From assembly GCF_000802205.1 (NCBI RefSeq), contig NZ_CP012850.1, positions 62,001-126,000 on the forward strand: DNA of 64,000 nucleotides, read 5' to 3'. This DNA comes from Candidatus Nitrosocosmicus oleophilus. GTDB taxonomy: Archaea; Thermoproteota; Nitrososphaeria; Nitrososphaerales; Nitrososphaeraceae. Below, piece by piece: positions 9,558-18,923 of the stretch (the first letter of the stretch is position 1; each line of letters begins with the position of its first letter). Under the pieces are notes generated by a model. That model ran no database searches. It had not been told where the DNA came from and saw nothing but the letters and a program-made list of their open reading frames with translations. The translations under genes were made by a program, and so were the position numbers.

Positions 9558-10416
9558 ATGAATAACAATAATCAAGATAATGAAGGTGTACCAAAGTCGG
9601 GAGAAAGGGTAGCAGTAATAACAGGTTCTAGTAGGGGAATAGGCAGAGCAATTGCTTTAAATTTTGCAAAATCAAAGGAATATTCATCCATAGTAATTAA
9701 TTCAAGAAGGATAGATGAAGCCGAGCTAGTAGTACAAGAAATAAAAAAACACTAGTTGTGATTCGATTGCTATCCCCGGAGATGTTTCACAAGAGAAAGA
9801 CTGCATAAGATTGATTGATGAAACAGTAGATAAATTTCAAAGATTGGATGTATTAGTCAATAATGCTGGGATTCAAAAGGACATTCCACTAACCGAAACA
9901 ACTCTTCAGGATTGGTATAATATTATATCAGTAGATCTTACTGGTCCATTCATCTGCAGCAGAGAAGCTGTAAAACAAATGAAGGTCCAAAATAATCCTT
10001 GCGGCGGATGCATAATTAACATATCCTCTGTTCACCAGATTATTCCAAGACCCCACTATGTAGCATACGCAACCTCAAAAGGTGGAATCGAGATGATGAC
10101 AAAAACCATGGCACTAGAGTTGGCTACCGACAACATCCGGGTAAATATCGTTGCTCCGGGCGCAATAGACACGGATATGAATATTAATTTGCGTACTAAT
10201 GTTGAGGAACGTGAAAACACTTTAAGAAAAATACCCATGGGTAGAATAGGAAAGGACGAAGAAGTAGCAAACGTAGTGGAATTTCTTGCATCCCATAAGG
10301 CTAGTTACATAACAGGAAGCACTGTTATAGTTGATGGAGGAATGACCCTATATCCCTCATTTATTCTTGATTACGATCATAATTCCATCCATATTTTTCC
10401 AAAAGGTTCAATGTGA
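9558..10416 (+). pseudogene. Short-chain dehydrogenase/reductase, frameshifted in an A-run
   Basis: The N-terminal part (9558-9755) carries the nucleotide motif TGSSRGIGRAIAL and ends at IKKH followed by a stop. The sequence continues in the next frame (from about 9748: NTSCDSIAIPGDVSQEKD) with NNAG, the catalytic Ser (NISSVHQ), YVAYATSKGG (Tyr and Lys) and a GSTVIVDGGMT C-terminus. The break lies in a run of seven A at about 9743-9749; removing one A restores an SDR of roughly 285 residues with every hallmark. It may be a real frameshift, polymerase slippage or a sequencing error. The next gene, a glycoside hydrolase, is far more damaged, so decay of the pair is likely. Confidence 0.85.
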
Positions 10417-10474
10417 AAGAATGTAATAAGGAAGACAATATTAGAATGCGTATTAATGAAAAGTCAGATTATAA

Positions 10475-11870
10475 ATGACAGATCTAAAAAGGCTGCTACA
10501 AAAATGTGAAGAAGTATTAGACAAGAATTGTAACGGATCATTTACCATACCTTCTGCAACACTATATCCTCATCAATGGAGCTGGGATGCTGCCTTTATA
10601 GCACTAGGCAATTCCTATACCCATACTGAAAGAACAATCAAGGAAATGCAATTTTTGTTTGATGCCCAATGGAAAAACTGCATGGTACCTCATATTGTAT
10701 TCAACGAGAAAAAAAACATATTTTCCTGCAGCAGATTTTTACGAAATTACTCGTTCACCAAATGCCCCAGAACATATAGGCACATCCGGAATGACACAAC
10801 CACCCGTGCACGCTCTTTCATGCTACTATATACATCAGAACTCCGAACATAAATTAGAAACAACAACCTTTCTCAAAAATATTCTTCCAAAATTAATGAA
10901 TTTTCACAGGTATCTTTTAACTGATAGAGATCCGGAGGAGTCAGGTCTTGTCACTATTTTACACCCCTGGGAATCTGGAGAAGATGATTCTCCAATCTGG
11001 GACCAGACTTTATCTCGAATTTCTTTTACGAAATCGGATCTTCCAGATTTCAAAAGACTAGATATTATTGCAGTAGGAGCTTCCGAAACGATTCCCAGTG
11101 ATGACGAATATAACAAATTCATCTATATGATAGAAATCATGAAAAAATGCCATTTAAAATAAAGGATTTATTATTTAGTAGCATTCTGTATATGGCCAAC
11201 AAGTATTTATTAAAAATTATAGGCATACTGGAGGAAGCTGAAGGACTGGGATCAGCAGGAGAGGTTCAAAATTTAAAATCAAATTCTAAAGATGAAATTA
11301 GTAAATATAACAAATACAAGGTGGAAATACTACATTGGATAGCAAGAACTGAACGAAATTTCTATCGATACTTTTTGCCACCTTATTATTCTAAAGTAGG
11401 GAAAAGTGAACTTGTCTATTTCTAGATTATGACTTAATAGCAAAATACTGGATTAAGACCGAACAGTCTCATCACTCATTCCATTATCAACTGGATTATT
11501 ATTACCGGAAGAGGCCGAAACGATGGTCAAGTTTTTAAAACATGCTTATCATTATGGTCCTGGAAAATATTCTCACGAACCCGTGTTGCCTAGCACTGTC
11601 CTTCGGGAAGAATATTTTAGTTCCCTTACTTATTGGCGGGGACCTGTTTGGATAAACATGAATTGGTTCTTCTGGTTAGGATTATTAGACTATGGGTACG
11701 AGAAAGAAGCTGAGGCGATAAGACAAGGAGTATTTGAACTAGTGCAAAGACATGGAGTTAGAGAGTACTATAATCCTTATCAAGGTAAAGGATTAGGAGG
11801 TAAAGATTTTTTATGGACAGCCGCACTAGTAATTGACATGCTCCATCACCCAAACAAAAAGAAAAATTGA
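10475..11870 (+). pseudogene. Glycoside hydrolase of the mannosylglycerate/glucosylglycerate hydrolase (GH63-like) type, several frameshifts
   Basis: Pieces in different frames add up to one (alpha/alpha)6-barrel hydrolase. In order: LYPHQWSWDAAFIALG and MVPHIVFNE (10475 onward); after a shift in an A8 run at about 10709-10716, FYEITRSPNAPEHIG, TQPPVHAL and HPWESGEDDSPIWD; after a shift near 11150, the LLFSSILYMANKYL section; then DYDLIAKYWIKT near 11430; and after another shift near 11465, TVSSLIPL, then YHYGPGKYSHEP, YWRGPVWINMNWF and KDFLWTAALVIDML to 11870. At least four frame changes are needed, so this is a genuine pseudogene. The family hydrolyses glycerate-linked compatible solutes; together with the adjacent SDR it suggests a lost sugar or solute pathway. 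Confidence 0.85.
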
Positions 11871-11988
11871 TGCTCTGCTTGAAAATGCTTCAGAATATTA
11901 GAAGAAATATTACCATTAATAATTATCGGAACAAAAAAGATAGGATATAAATTATTGAATTATTCAATAATTTTGTCTCATCACCCAA

Positions 11989-12876
11989 CTAGCTTTGTAA
12001 ATATTTACCTAAAAAGTCTAGAGTTTTTTTCCATGCATCTGCTGTCTCAGTAGGAGCGTAATTATCGTTAGATGGATTTGCAAAAGCATGACCAACATTA
12101 GGATAAACATAGATCTCGTTTGGCACTCCAGTATCATTTAAAGCCTTTTGGAATTGTTTTACAGAGTCAACCGAAATTGATTGATCCTTACCTCCGAATA
12201 TTCCTAGAACTGGTGCTGTAATATTCGAAATCGCTTGAGAATCGTTGGTTAGTCTACCGTAATAGATAATTGTGGCGGCAATAGGGTCATCCTTGCTGTT
12301 GATGGCTAATTGCAATGACTGTTGACCTCCAAAGCACCAACCCAATGATGCTATTTTTGATGGGTCGACATTATCAAGGGATCTCAAATAACTTACAGCT
12401 CCTTTCATGTTTTCTATCGCAATGTTCGGGTTTTCTCTTATCTTCCCAGTTAGTTCTCCTGAGCGTTCTGAATTGTTGGTGACGACTTCGCCGTTAAATA
12501 GATCCACGGCTAGTACCACATATCCATTTTTGGCAAGTAGGTTAGCTGATTCTTTGATATAATCATTCAATCCCTTGTTTTCATGAATAAGAATGACGGC
12601 AGGAAGTTTTGCTTTTTCGCTGCTTTGGTTTTGGTTTGGGTAAACCAAATAGCCCGTTGTATTTCCTCCAAAATACGTTACCGTCTTGTTTTCTATTGAT
12701 TGAAGATTTGCACCGGTAGATGAACTATTGTCTCCAAAACTCACCAGAGTCATAGCAGATAAACCCGTAGTTTGTTGAGCATGGATTGTCGGTGTAGATG
12801 CTATCAAGTAGGCAGGAAATATAAAAATTGCTAGTAATGTAATTATGGTAGATTTTTTCATCAAGAATAAAAACAT
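11989..12876 (-). CDS. Exported dienelactone hydrolase-family protein
   Basis: The 295-residue alpha/beta hydrolase begins with a signal peptide (about residues 9-33, IHAQQ after the cleavage site) and has the dienelactone hydrolase triad: Cys181 in GWCFGG, Asp231 in GGKDQSI and His263 in GHAFANP, plus HENKGLNDY for the oxyanion region. Family members hydrolyse lactones or esters; the true substrate here is unknown, and secretion argues against a classical chloroaromatic pathway. It is transcribed towards the decayed hydrolase and has no operon partners. Length is longer than the 230-residue norm only because of the signal and a Ser/Asn linker. Confidence 0.85.
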   Translation of the reverse strand: MFLFLMKKSTIITLLAIFIFPAYLIASTPTIHAQQTTGLSAMTLVSFGDNSSSTGANLQSIENKTVTYFGGNTTGYLVYPNQNQSSEKAKLPAVILIHENKGLNDYIKESANLLAKNGYVVLAVDLFNGEVVTNNSERSGELTGKIRENPNIAIENMKGAVSYLRSLDNVDPSKIASLGWCFGGQQSLQLAINSKDDPIAATIIYYGRLTNDSQAISNITAPVLGIFGGKDQSISVDSVKQFQKALNDTGVPNEIYVYPNVGHAFANPSNDNYAPTETADAWKKTLDFLGKYLQS

Positions 12877-13467
12877 ATTATTGCTTTTAACTATTTTGTA
12901 AATCCATTAATGTTTTGATTATACTGGTAAGATTTATTTTTTATTTAACCAGAACGATTCCAATTCGTAAATATTATGATCAAAGAAGTGTCTTTGAAAA
13001 CAATAAAACTTAATTGAATATTGAAGTGGGGTAGAGGTTTTCTTGGTGTTATCACTATTAAAAAAGGATTTCAAAATACTATTAGCAGAGCAACAGATTT
13101 ACTTTTCAGAATTACTTGTTATTTTGAAATTGGATTCTTATGATCTTCAAGAGATAACCTATACAGGACTGTTCAAGCGAAGACATTCCATCTAAACAAA
13201 AGCCATTTTCTAAACTAACTTCTCCTATTAGTTCAATAGTTCGGAGCCATTGACCTCGTAACCAAAAGATCGGCGAAGGATAAAAAAGGTGAGGAACCTA
13301 AACAGACCGATAGTCCAAGGAAGCCGAAGTCAATAATATTAGAGAATAAAAAGTGTTCATAAGGATAAGCCTTGCAAGCCTGAAGGAAATACGATAATAA
13401 TTTGATAGTAATGATAAATTTTTGATAACAGTCTTTTATACTTTTTATTTGAATAGGTGCACGTTTA
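12877..13467. other. Intergenic spacer with possible gene fragments
   Basis: About 590 bp. A short open stretch at about 13040-13190 on the plus strand (LLKKDFKILLAEQQIYF...) and a Lys-rich stretch at 13230-13350 look like remnants, but I do not recognise either one. Confidence 0.35.
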
Positions 13468-13869
13468 ATGGAAATATTATCAAAGACTGAAAAGAAAGCA
13501 CTTGTCATAGTATTATACAAAGAAGGTTAAACGTACAAAGAAATAGCAGAGATCGTAAGAATTTCTCCAAGAGATATTGGAAGAATAATTAATGAATATT
13601 CTGGAGAAAGGACAACCATTTACACCAAATCTAGTACTTCGAAAGCTTACGATCTATTTTTGAAAGGCAAATCTCAGATTCAAGTTGCTATAAGACTTGA
13701 TCTAAAATATGAAGAAGTAATGAAAGCTTATGATGAATATTTGAGTCTTCAAAGAATTAGATCTTTTGAAACTATGTACAAGACCTACAAGAATTATAGG
13801 TCTGATATACTTTTAATAATAGATAAAATAAGATATCACAAGATTTCAGCACAAGAGTTTAATCAATAA
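13468..13869 (+). pseudogene. Small helix-turn-helix protein, broken by an in-frame stop at codon 21
   Basis: From ATG 13468 the frame reads ALVIVLYKEG, then TAA at 13528-13530, then continues in the same frame TYKEIAEIVRISPRDIGRI through AYDLFLKGKSQIQVAIRLDL to a stop at 13867-13869. The helix-turn-helix needs a residue at the stop; a Lys codon AAA changed to TAA is the simplest explanation. The complete product would be about 133 residues, with an N-terminal HTH and a C-terminal region of the pattern KGKSxxxVAIxLDL..E. A more damaged relative lies at 18538-18829. A regulator or mobile-element-associated role is possible but nothing beside it shows which. Confidence 0.75.
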
Positions 13870-14264
13870 TGCAAACAGATAGATGAAAATTGGCCATAGT
13901 ACGCATAGAATATTTGTTTAACATGGTGATTATGGTGAAGCTTAGAAGTTAAATTTCAAACTAATAGGTTTGCCATTATTGGTTTGTTGTAAATAAATAA
14001 ATTATTAACTAATATTTCGTTGGTTGCAAAAGGCAATGGAATATGTTTCGGAATTTGTACCTATAGAGAAATTCCCAGTCTTTTAGAGATCATTTTTAGA
14101 TCTTAGTATAAATTATGATTCAGGTTGCACATAGTTTAACTTATCCTTAGATAAAGATAGATTTTCCTTAGCCATATAAGGTGCACTATTGTATTTTCCG
14201 GCTAACTTGATAAGGATTATTAAATATATTAAAAACTTAAATCACTTTTCTAGTTTTAGAAATT
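13870..14264. other. Intergenic spacer holding the formate dehydrogenase promoter
   Basis: About 395 bp. A TATA-like stretch (TTAAATATATTAAAA) at about 14220-14233 precedes the formate dehydrogenase ATG. A short palindrome TTCTAGTTTTAGAA sits directly before that ATG and resembles a shortened form of the palindrome at 6270 and 40223. Confidence 0.45.
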
Positions 14265-15320
14265 ATGAAAATTGTTGCAGTGTTATATCCTGGAGGAGAA
14301 ATAGCAAAAAGGACACCGGCGATTCTTGGTTCGGCAGAGAATGCTCTTGGCTTGACAAATTTTCTGAAAGATAAAGGACATGAATTTATTGTATTAACAG
14401 ATAAAGAGGAGGAACTTGATAAACACATTTCTACTACTGATATTCTGATCACTACCCCCTTTTGGCCGGCCTATGTTACCAAAGAAAGAATTTCCAAAGC
14501 TTCTAACCTCAAGCTCATCTTAACTGCAGGCGTAGGATCAGATCACATAGATTTGGCTGCAGCAGCAAGTAGTAAAATAACTGTTGCAGAAATTACAGGT
14601 AGTAATGTGGTAAGTGTAGCTGAACAGGTTGTGATGCATATCTTGGCTTTAGTGCGAAACTACATACCAGCTTATAAACAGGTTATAGAAGGTAGATGGG
14701 ATATAGCAGAGATAGCATCAAACGCGCATGATCTAGAAGACAAGGTTGTTGGAATTATCGGAATGGGAAGAATTGGACAAAGGGTTTGTGAAAGGTTGAA
14801 AGCATTTGATGTTAAAATGCTTTATCATGATCAAATTCCTCTACGGACTGCAGAAGAATTTGTGTTGGGTGTCAGATACACCCCTAGAGATCAGATCGTA
14901 GAACAGGCTGATGTGATTACAATAAATACGCCTTTAACGCCAGAGACCGATGGTATGTTTAATCGAGATCTACTTTTTAAAATGAAAAAAGGTGCATATC
15001 TTGTTAATACAGCTCGAGGAAAGATCGTAGATACTCATGCTCTTGTAGAATCTTTGGAGGAAGGTCATTTAGCAGGATATGCTGGCGATGTTTGGTATCC
15101 ACAACCGGCCACAGGAGATCATCCTTGGAGACATATGCCTAATCATGCGATGGTCCCTCATTATTCTGGAACAACCCTCGAAGCACAAAACAGATATGCG
15201 AATGGAATAAAGGATTGTCTTATGCGGTTTCTAGAAAACCGTCCTCTTGAACAACAATACCTTATTGTCGATAAAGGTGGCGTGGTAAGCCCGAGTTACA
15301 GCTACGCTTTCAAGAAATAA
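14265..15320 (+). CDS. fdh: NAD-dependent formate dehydrogenase
   Basis: The 351-residue protein belongs to the D-2-hydroxyacid dehydrogenase family but has the specific marks of cofactor-free NAD-dependent formate dehydrogenase: PFWPAYVT (Pro65-Phe66), TGSNVVSVAE with Asn114, the NAD motif GMGRIG (166-171), NTARG with Arg251, WYPQPA with Gln280 and PHYSGTT with His299. It oxidises formate to CO2 with NADH formed in the cytoplasm. Length is slightly shorter than the bacterial enzymes, mainly at the N-terminus. It has its own TATA box and is monocistronic. In an ammonia oxidiser it would supply extra reductant or detoxify formate. A bicupin at 33634 could supply formate from oxalate, but that is only inference. 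Confidence 0.88.
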   Translation: MKIVAVLYPGGEIAKRTPAILGSAENALGLTNFLKDKGHEFIVLTDKEEELDKHISTTDILITTPFWPAYVTKERISKASNLKLILTAGVGSDHIDLAAAASSKITVAEITGSNVVSVAEQVVMHILALVRNYIPAYKQVIEGRWDIAEIASNAHDLEDKVVGIIGMGRIGQRVCERLKAFDVKMLYHDQIPLRTAEEFVLGVRYTPRDQIVEQADVITINTPLTPETDGMFNRDLLFKMKKGAYLVNTARGKIVDTHALVESLEEGHLAGYAGDVWYPQPATGDHPWRHMPNHAMVPHYSGTTLEAQNRYANGIKDCLMRFLENRPLEQQYLIVDKGGVVSPSYSYAFKK

Positions 15321-15620
15321 ATGGTGCTTTAGTCATTAGGCTCGATCTCGATCTATTTTTATTGAAGATTAAAAACGTCATATTGACATAATTTTATAGC
15401 TGCCAGATACATTTTATTTGTCTCTTAAGTCCTTTCATAAAGTTTCAAAAGGCCTTCCCCGTCCACAAGTCGAACCCAAATACCATCTAGTATATGAAAA
15501 GAATACTATCGCAAAAATTTCTTGCAGTTTTATATTCTAAGAATAAATTTCATTAAAATCTCGCAGTAACGAGTATCCAAACTATGATATGATTAATTTA
15601 ACTTATACATTTCGACTATA
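15321..15620. other. Intergenic spacer
   Basis: About 300 bp with no gene seen. A small inverted repeat, CTCG-N6-CGAG, lies near 15561 upstream of the next gene. Confidence 0.4.
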
Positions 15621-15887
15621 ATGAGTAACATAACAAAAACTAGTAAGATTGGTATTTTTGCAGTGATGTTTATCGCAGCAGACTTGATTGGTTCAGTTCT
15701 TACAATTGGTGACAACATTGCATTTGCAACCAAAAAACACAACGACGCAGAACAAGAAATTGAACAAGATCAGGATAGCGAACAAAATGCACAATGTGTA
15801 TCAGGAGAAATTACCTTTGCTTCATGCAATAACGTAGGAATACAATTACAAGAACAATTAGGCGACTTGGCTTTAGGTCAACAATAA
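15621..15887 (+). CDS. Secreted Q/N-rich one-repeat protein
   Basis: The 88-residue protein has a signal peptide (IGIFAVMFIAADLIGSVL, ending in AFA) and one copy of the unit seen twice at 5765: EQEIEQDQDSEQNAQ, then CVSGEITFASCNN, then QLQEQLGDLALGQQ. The Cys-x(10)-Cys pair in the unit is kept. It ends exactly at the repeat end. Its partners in the window are at 5765, 30973 and 39725. The product is probably exported and may be a minor subunit or relative of the larger proteins. Its function is unknown. Confidence 0.7.
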   Translation: MSNITKTSKIGIFAVMFIAADLIGSVLTIGDNIAFATKKHNDAEQEIEQDQDSEQNAQCVSGEITFASCNNVGIQLQEQLGDLALGQQ

Positions 15888-16993
15888 ACTATTTTTTTTA
15901 ATCAAGTTTCTATATTGTTACTAATGCAGGTTTATCTTTTATTTCTGCGCCATTCTAGAGATAGTTTAAACTCCAGTAACTGGAGAATACCTAGTATGAT
16001 AAGGTTCTCTAATCTTGTCAAAAGATCGAATGCAGACTTTTCTTTTTCAACAAATAGTTTTATTACTAAGAATAAGAATACTATAGTCCTCCAGACCAAT
16101 GAAGGACATTTTAATAAAACAGACTGTAAAATATACACAGATCAATAGTCAGTCACCTATGCCCTTGATAAATTAGAGGACTAGCTAATCCTGAAAGATA
16201 TTTTATTTTTAGGTGCTGGTCTTGGACTGTTTTTAGCCGTCAGAATATTAAAAGGGGTAAGATCCCCACAATTCTCAGGGTGTTTAATATGTTCTCCTTA
16301 TTAATACCTATTTATGTTATAATAGCATAGAACTTAATTCCCTTAAAGCTTAAATTCTAAATCTACATTCCTTTATTTGAGGAATTCTAGCCAGTGTCTC
16401 TCTCACCTGTGAGAAGTTATACTAAGCCCCTTCTCATGGGTAAATGCTAGTCTTTTAAAGAGCAGACAATCGAAACTCAAAGCTTAAAATGTCTTATACA
16501 TGATATACGTAATAGCGACTAATTATCTAAAGAAATAATCATCCTTATTATATATCTCGGCCTTCATGTTACTATTAGATGTATTTATGTTATATACACA
16601 AATATAAAGATAAATGAATATTTTATTCCCATTATCAGAAAGATGTGATATGTTTAATTACTTAGTTGATTAGAAGTTAACAACCTAGAAAATAGTAATA
16701 GGCTACATTCATGTCATAGATAGTGTTGTAATAAGAGTTATGACAACGAAGGGTAAGTCGCAAACTACTTTCATTGATTCCTTATCAAAACCTATCAAAA
16801 ACATGAGGCCTGAGATCAATCTGGATGATGACGTGATCACAAGTTTACTGATGCCTTCTTACTATTTTCTAGGAATATATTATTGCTTGCCTTTTATCAT
16901 TCTCTAATTTCAAGTTCTAACATATAGATTCCAAATATTATTACAACCTTAAATCTTTTTTAATGGGCATGACATAATAATGAATTATAAGAA
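15888..16993. other. Gene-poor spacer with one weak open frame
   Basis: About 1.1 kb, AT-rich, with no recognisable gene. A frame at 16740-16907 encodes 55 residues (MTTKGKSQTTFIDSLSKPIK ...) with a hydrophobic end; it could be a fragment of a lost membrane protein. No RNA gene is visible. Confidence 0.4.
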
Positions 16994-17374
16994 ATGTCCT
17001 TACCCCATTCGGTCATGGTGGTGGACGATGAACCGGAGATCGCAAATCTGTATGAAGAATTTCTACGAAAGTCTGGTTTTATTTCGACTTGTTTCATCGA
17101 CCCGCTACTTGCACTTGAGCACTACAACCAAAACCCTAATCGATACTCTCTTATTATCACGGATTTATGCATGCCTAGCCTTGACGGAATAAGATTCGCT
17201 AAAAGGATAAGAGAATTTGATACCAAAATAAAGATACTATTAAATACAGCATTTTATTTCAATGAAATGCCAGATACCGAAGAATATAGGGAAGCCAAAC
17301 TAACTGGACTAATTCAAAAGCCTACAAGGCTCTCAGAATTAAGACAAAGAATAATAGAGTTGTTGTCGAAATGA
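16994..17374 (+). CDS. Stand-alone response regulator (REC domain only)
   Basis: The 126-residue protein is a single CheY-like receiver domain: VVDDEPE acidic pocket, IITDLCMP phospho-acceptor Asp, LLNTAF for the switch Thr, and IQKPTR with the conserved Lys. There is no output domain, so it must act through protein contacts or phosphotransfer, as is common in thaumarchaea. No histidine kinase is adjacent; the nearest in this window is at 54959. The ATG at 16994 gives a start right before the first strand. Confidence 0.88.
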   Translation: MSLPHSVMVVDDEPEIANLYEEFLRKSGFISTCFIDPLLALEHYNQNPNRYSLIITDLCMPSLDGIRFAKRIREFDTKIKILLNTAFYFNEMPDTEEYREAKLTGLIQKPTRLSELRQRIIELLSK

Positions 17375-17878
17375 CCACAATTAATATTTTTTTGTGTCAT
17401 TAGTTTGATTCAAAAGGATTAATCTATTTAAAAGGTATTTCAAGTTCATCTTCTTTATTCACGGCCATTGCTCTAGTATTTATTAGTAATTTTTTAGTTG
17501 AGTAAATAATAAAAGGTCCTACACAAGAGATGGTGTAAGACCGTAATGGAAGTGTTTCGACTATGGTAATTAAATATATTTCAAACATATTAAAAAACAT
17601 TTTGATATTCAATTATTGATTGACCAATTATATAAAACTAATATTTTCTTATAGCTTTTAGTTTTTAAACACCATTTTATAACAATAACAGAATAGACTG
17701 TCAAAGCAACGAAATAATAGATGAAAAGAAAACCAAAATGTTTGAAGTAATCTGAAAAGCCAGTTTTGATAAATTGCCACATTAGTACAAAGCTATTCAA
17801 CGAAAAAACAGATGCGACTGGTTTTAGAATCTGCAAGGAAATGCTTTAATTACCAAAATAAATGTTAATGAGGTGAAT
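17375..17878. other. Intergenic spacer with a doubtful small membrane ORF
   Basis: About 500 bp. A minus-strand frame at 17609-17836 would encode 75 residues with two hydrophobic segments, and 17424-17612 another 62 residues. Neither is recognisable and both may be chance frames in AT-rich DNA. Confidence 0.3.
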
Positions 17879-18379
17879 ATGCATCTAAGATTTGAAAAAA
17901 AAGTAATGGTTTATGGTTTATCCATTGCAATATTAGCTGGTTTAACATTTACTATAGGTCAATTATTAGTGGAAAATGACAACTACGTATTGGCTCAACA
18001 AGAACAAAAAAATCAAACATCAATACAACATGATGCAAAAGGCCATGAGTCTCATCAAGTCATTATTTTTCAAAATTCGAGTGACGGTCTAAAATATTCA
18101 GGAACAGTGACATTTGATCTTTCAAAGCCTGCAGACGTCATATCATTCGAAGAAATCACAGATGGACAACCTGCAAATGCAACCAAAAAGATTTGGGAGG
18201 TCGGAGACAAAAAATTCGTACCGACCACACTTTTAAAAAATGTAACTGATGGATCTATTGACTTTAATGGAAGCGGCATACTAGCCCACAGTACTTCTAG
18301 CGACATATACACAGGCTCCTATATTCTTAATGACACAGCTTTTAGCAATAACAACAGCAGTAGCAGAGGTATTCAATAG
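17879..18379 (+). CDS. Exported hypothetical protein
   Basis: The protein (166 residues from ATG 17879, which follows a GAGGTG ribosome site; a GTG at 17873 is also possible) has a signal peptide ending around VLAQQEQ and a soluble domain with KYSGTVTFDLSKPADVISFEEI, then an Asn/Ser-rich tail with many N-x-S/T sites. I do not recognise the family. The many sequons suit an S-layer-side or pseudo-periplasmic protein that is N-glycosylated, as archaeal exported proteins often are. It is a single gene beside a degenerate region. Confidence 0.6.
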   Translation: MHLRFEKKVMVYGLSIAILAGLTFTIGQLLVENDNYVLAQQEQKNQTSIQHDAKGHESHQVIIFQNSSDGLKYSGTVTFDLSKPADVISFEEITDGQPANATKKIWEVGDKKFVPTTLLKNVTDGSIDFNGSGILAHSTSSDIYTGSYILNDTAFSNNNSSSRGIQ

Positions 18380-18537
18380 ATCTTTTTTGCTAAAAATACC
18401 AAGTATTAGTGCTGAGAGGAAGCAGCCCGTTAAGGGCATGGCTATAGCCGATAAGTTAGTTGTATTGATGATTCTCCATTAGGCAGACATCATATTCATC
18501 TAATTACGTTATGACATCTTCAATTTCTGTTTCTATC

Positions 18538-18829
18538 TCATTTTTTAGAATTTAATCTTCTTATCTGCACACAGATCTTTAACTCCTCCTCAGCGAGTCT
18601 TGTTAATCCGCGAGCCATTGTCATGAACATTGACATTGCATTTTTGGTAGCGATCACTTTTCACTTTATTTGATCAAACAAGTAGTCAGGTAGGTAAGTA
18701 CCCTCTCTGAGTCTTGTAAATAGTGATGAACTTGTCGAGGTTCAGTAGCCTCATATAATCATCAAATAGAGTAACAACGTGATCAGTTTCCAGATTCAGA
18801 ACAATGGTAATATCTACTCGATAGGACTC
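18538..18829 (-). pseudogene. Remnant of the small HTH-protein family
   Basis: On the minus strand the stretch reads ESYRVDITIVLNLETDHVV, then LFDDYMRLLNLDKFITIYKT, closely matching the KGKSxxxVAIxLDL..EV..AYDEYLSL pattern of the gene at 13468. A frameshift at about 18675 (LPT* versus LPDYLFDQIK) and a following TGA break it, after which GLTRLAEEELKICVQIRRLN continues to a stop at 18538. The N-terminal half is missing. It is a dead fragment, and the flanking 18380-18540 shows no gene. Confidence 0.55.
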
Positions 18830-18923
18830 TCATGTTATATTCTATAAATTTACATTGTAGTGACTAGTTAACACGAGGTGGTAAGAATATCCTCCAGTGG
18901 AACATACTTACCTTATTCTAATT

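Noticed and set aside
13233-13520. 95-residue minus-strand frame
   Set aside because: It overlaps the start of the HTH gene and its composition is not protein-like.
15915-16148. 77-residue frame after the Q/N-rich gene, and its minus-strand counterpart
   Set aside because: No hydrophobic pattern, motif or ribosome site; both strands open by chance in AT-rich DNA.
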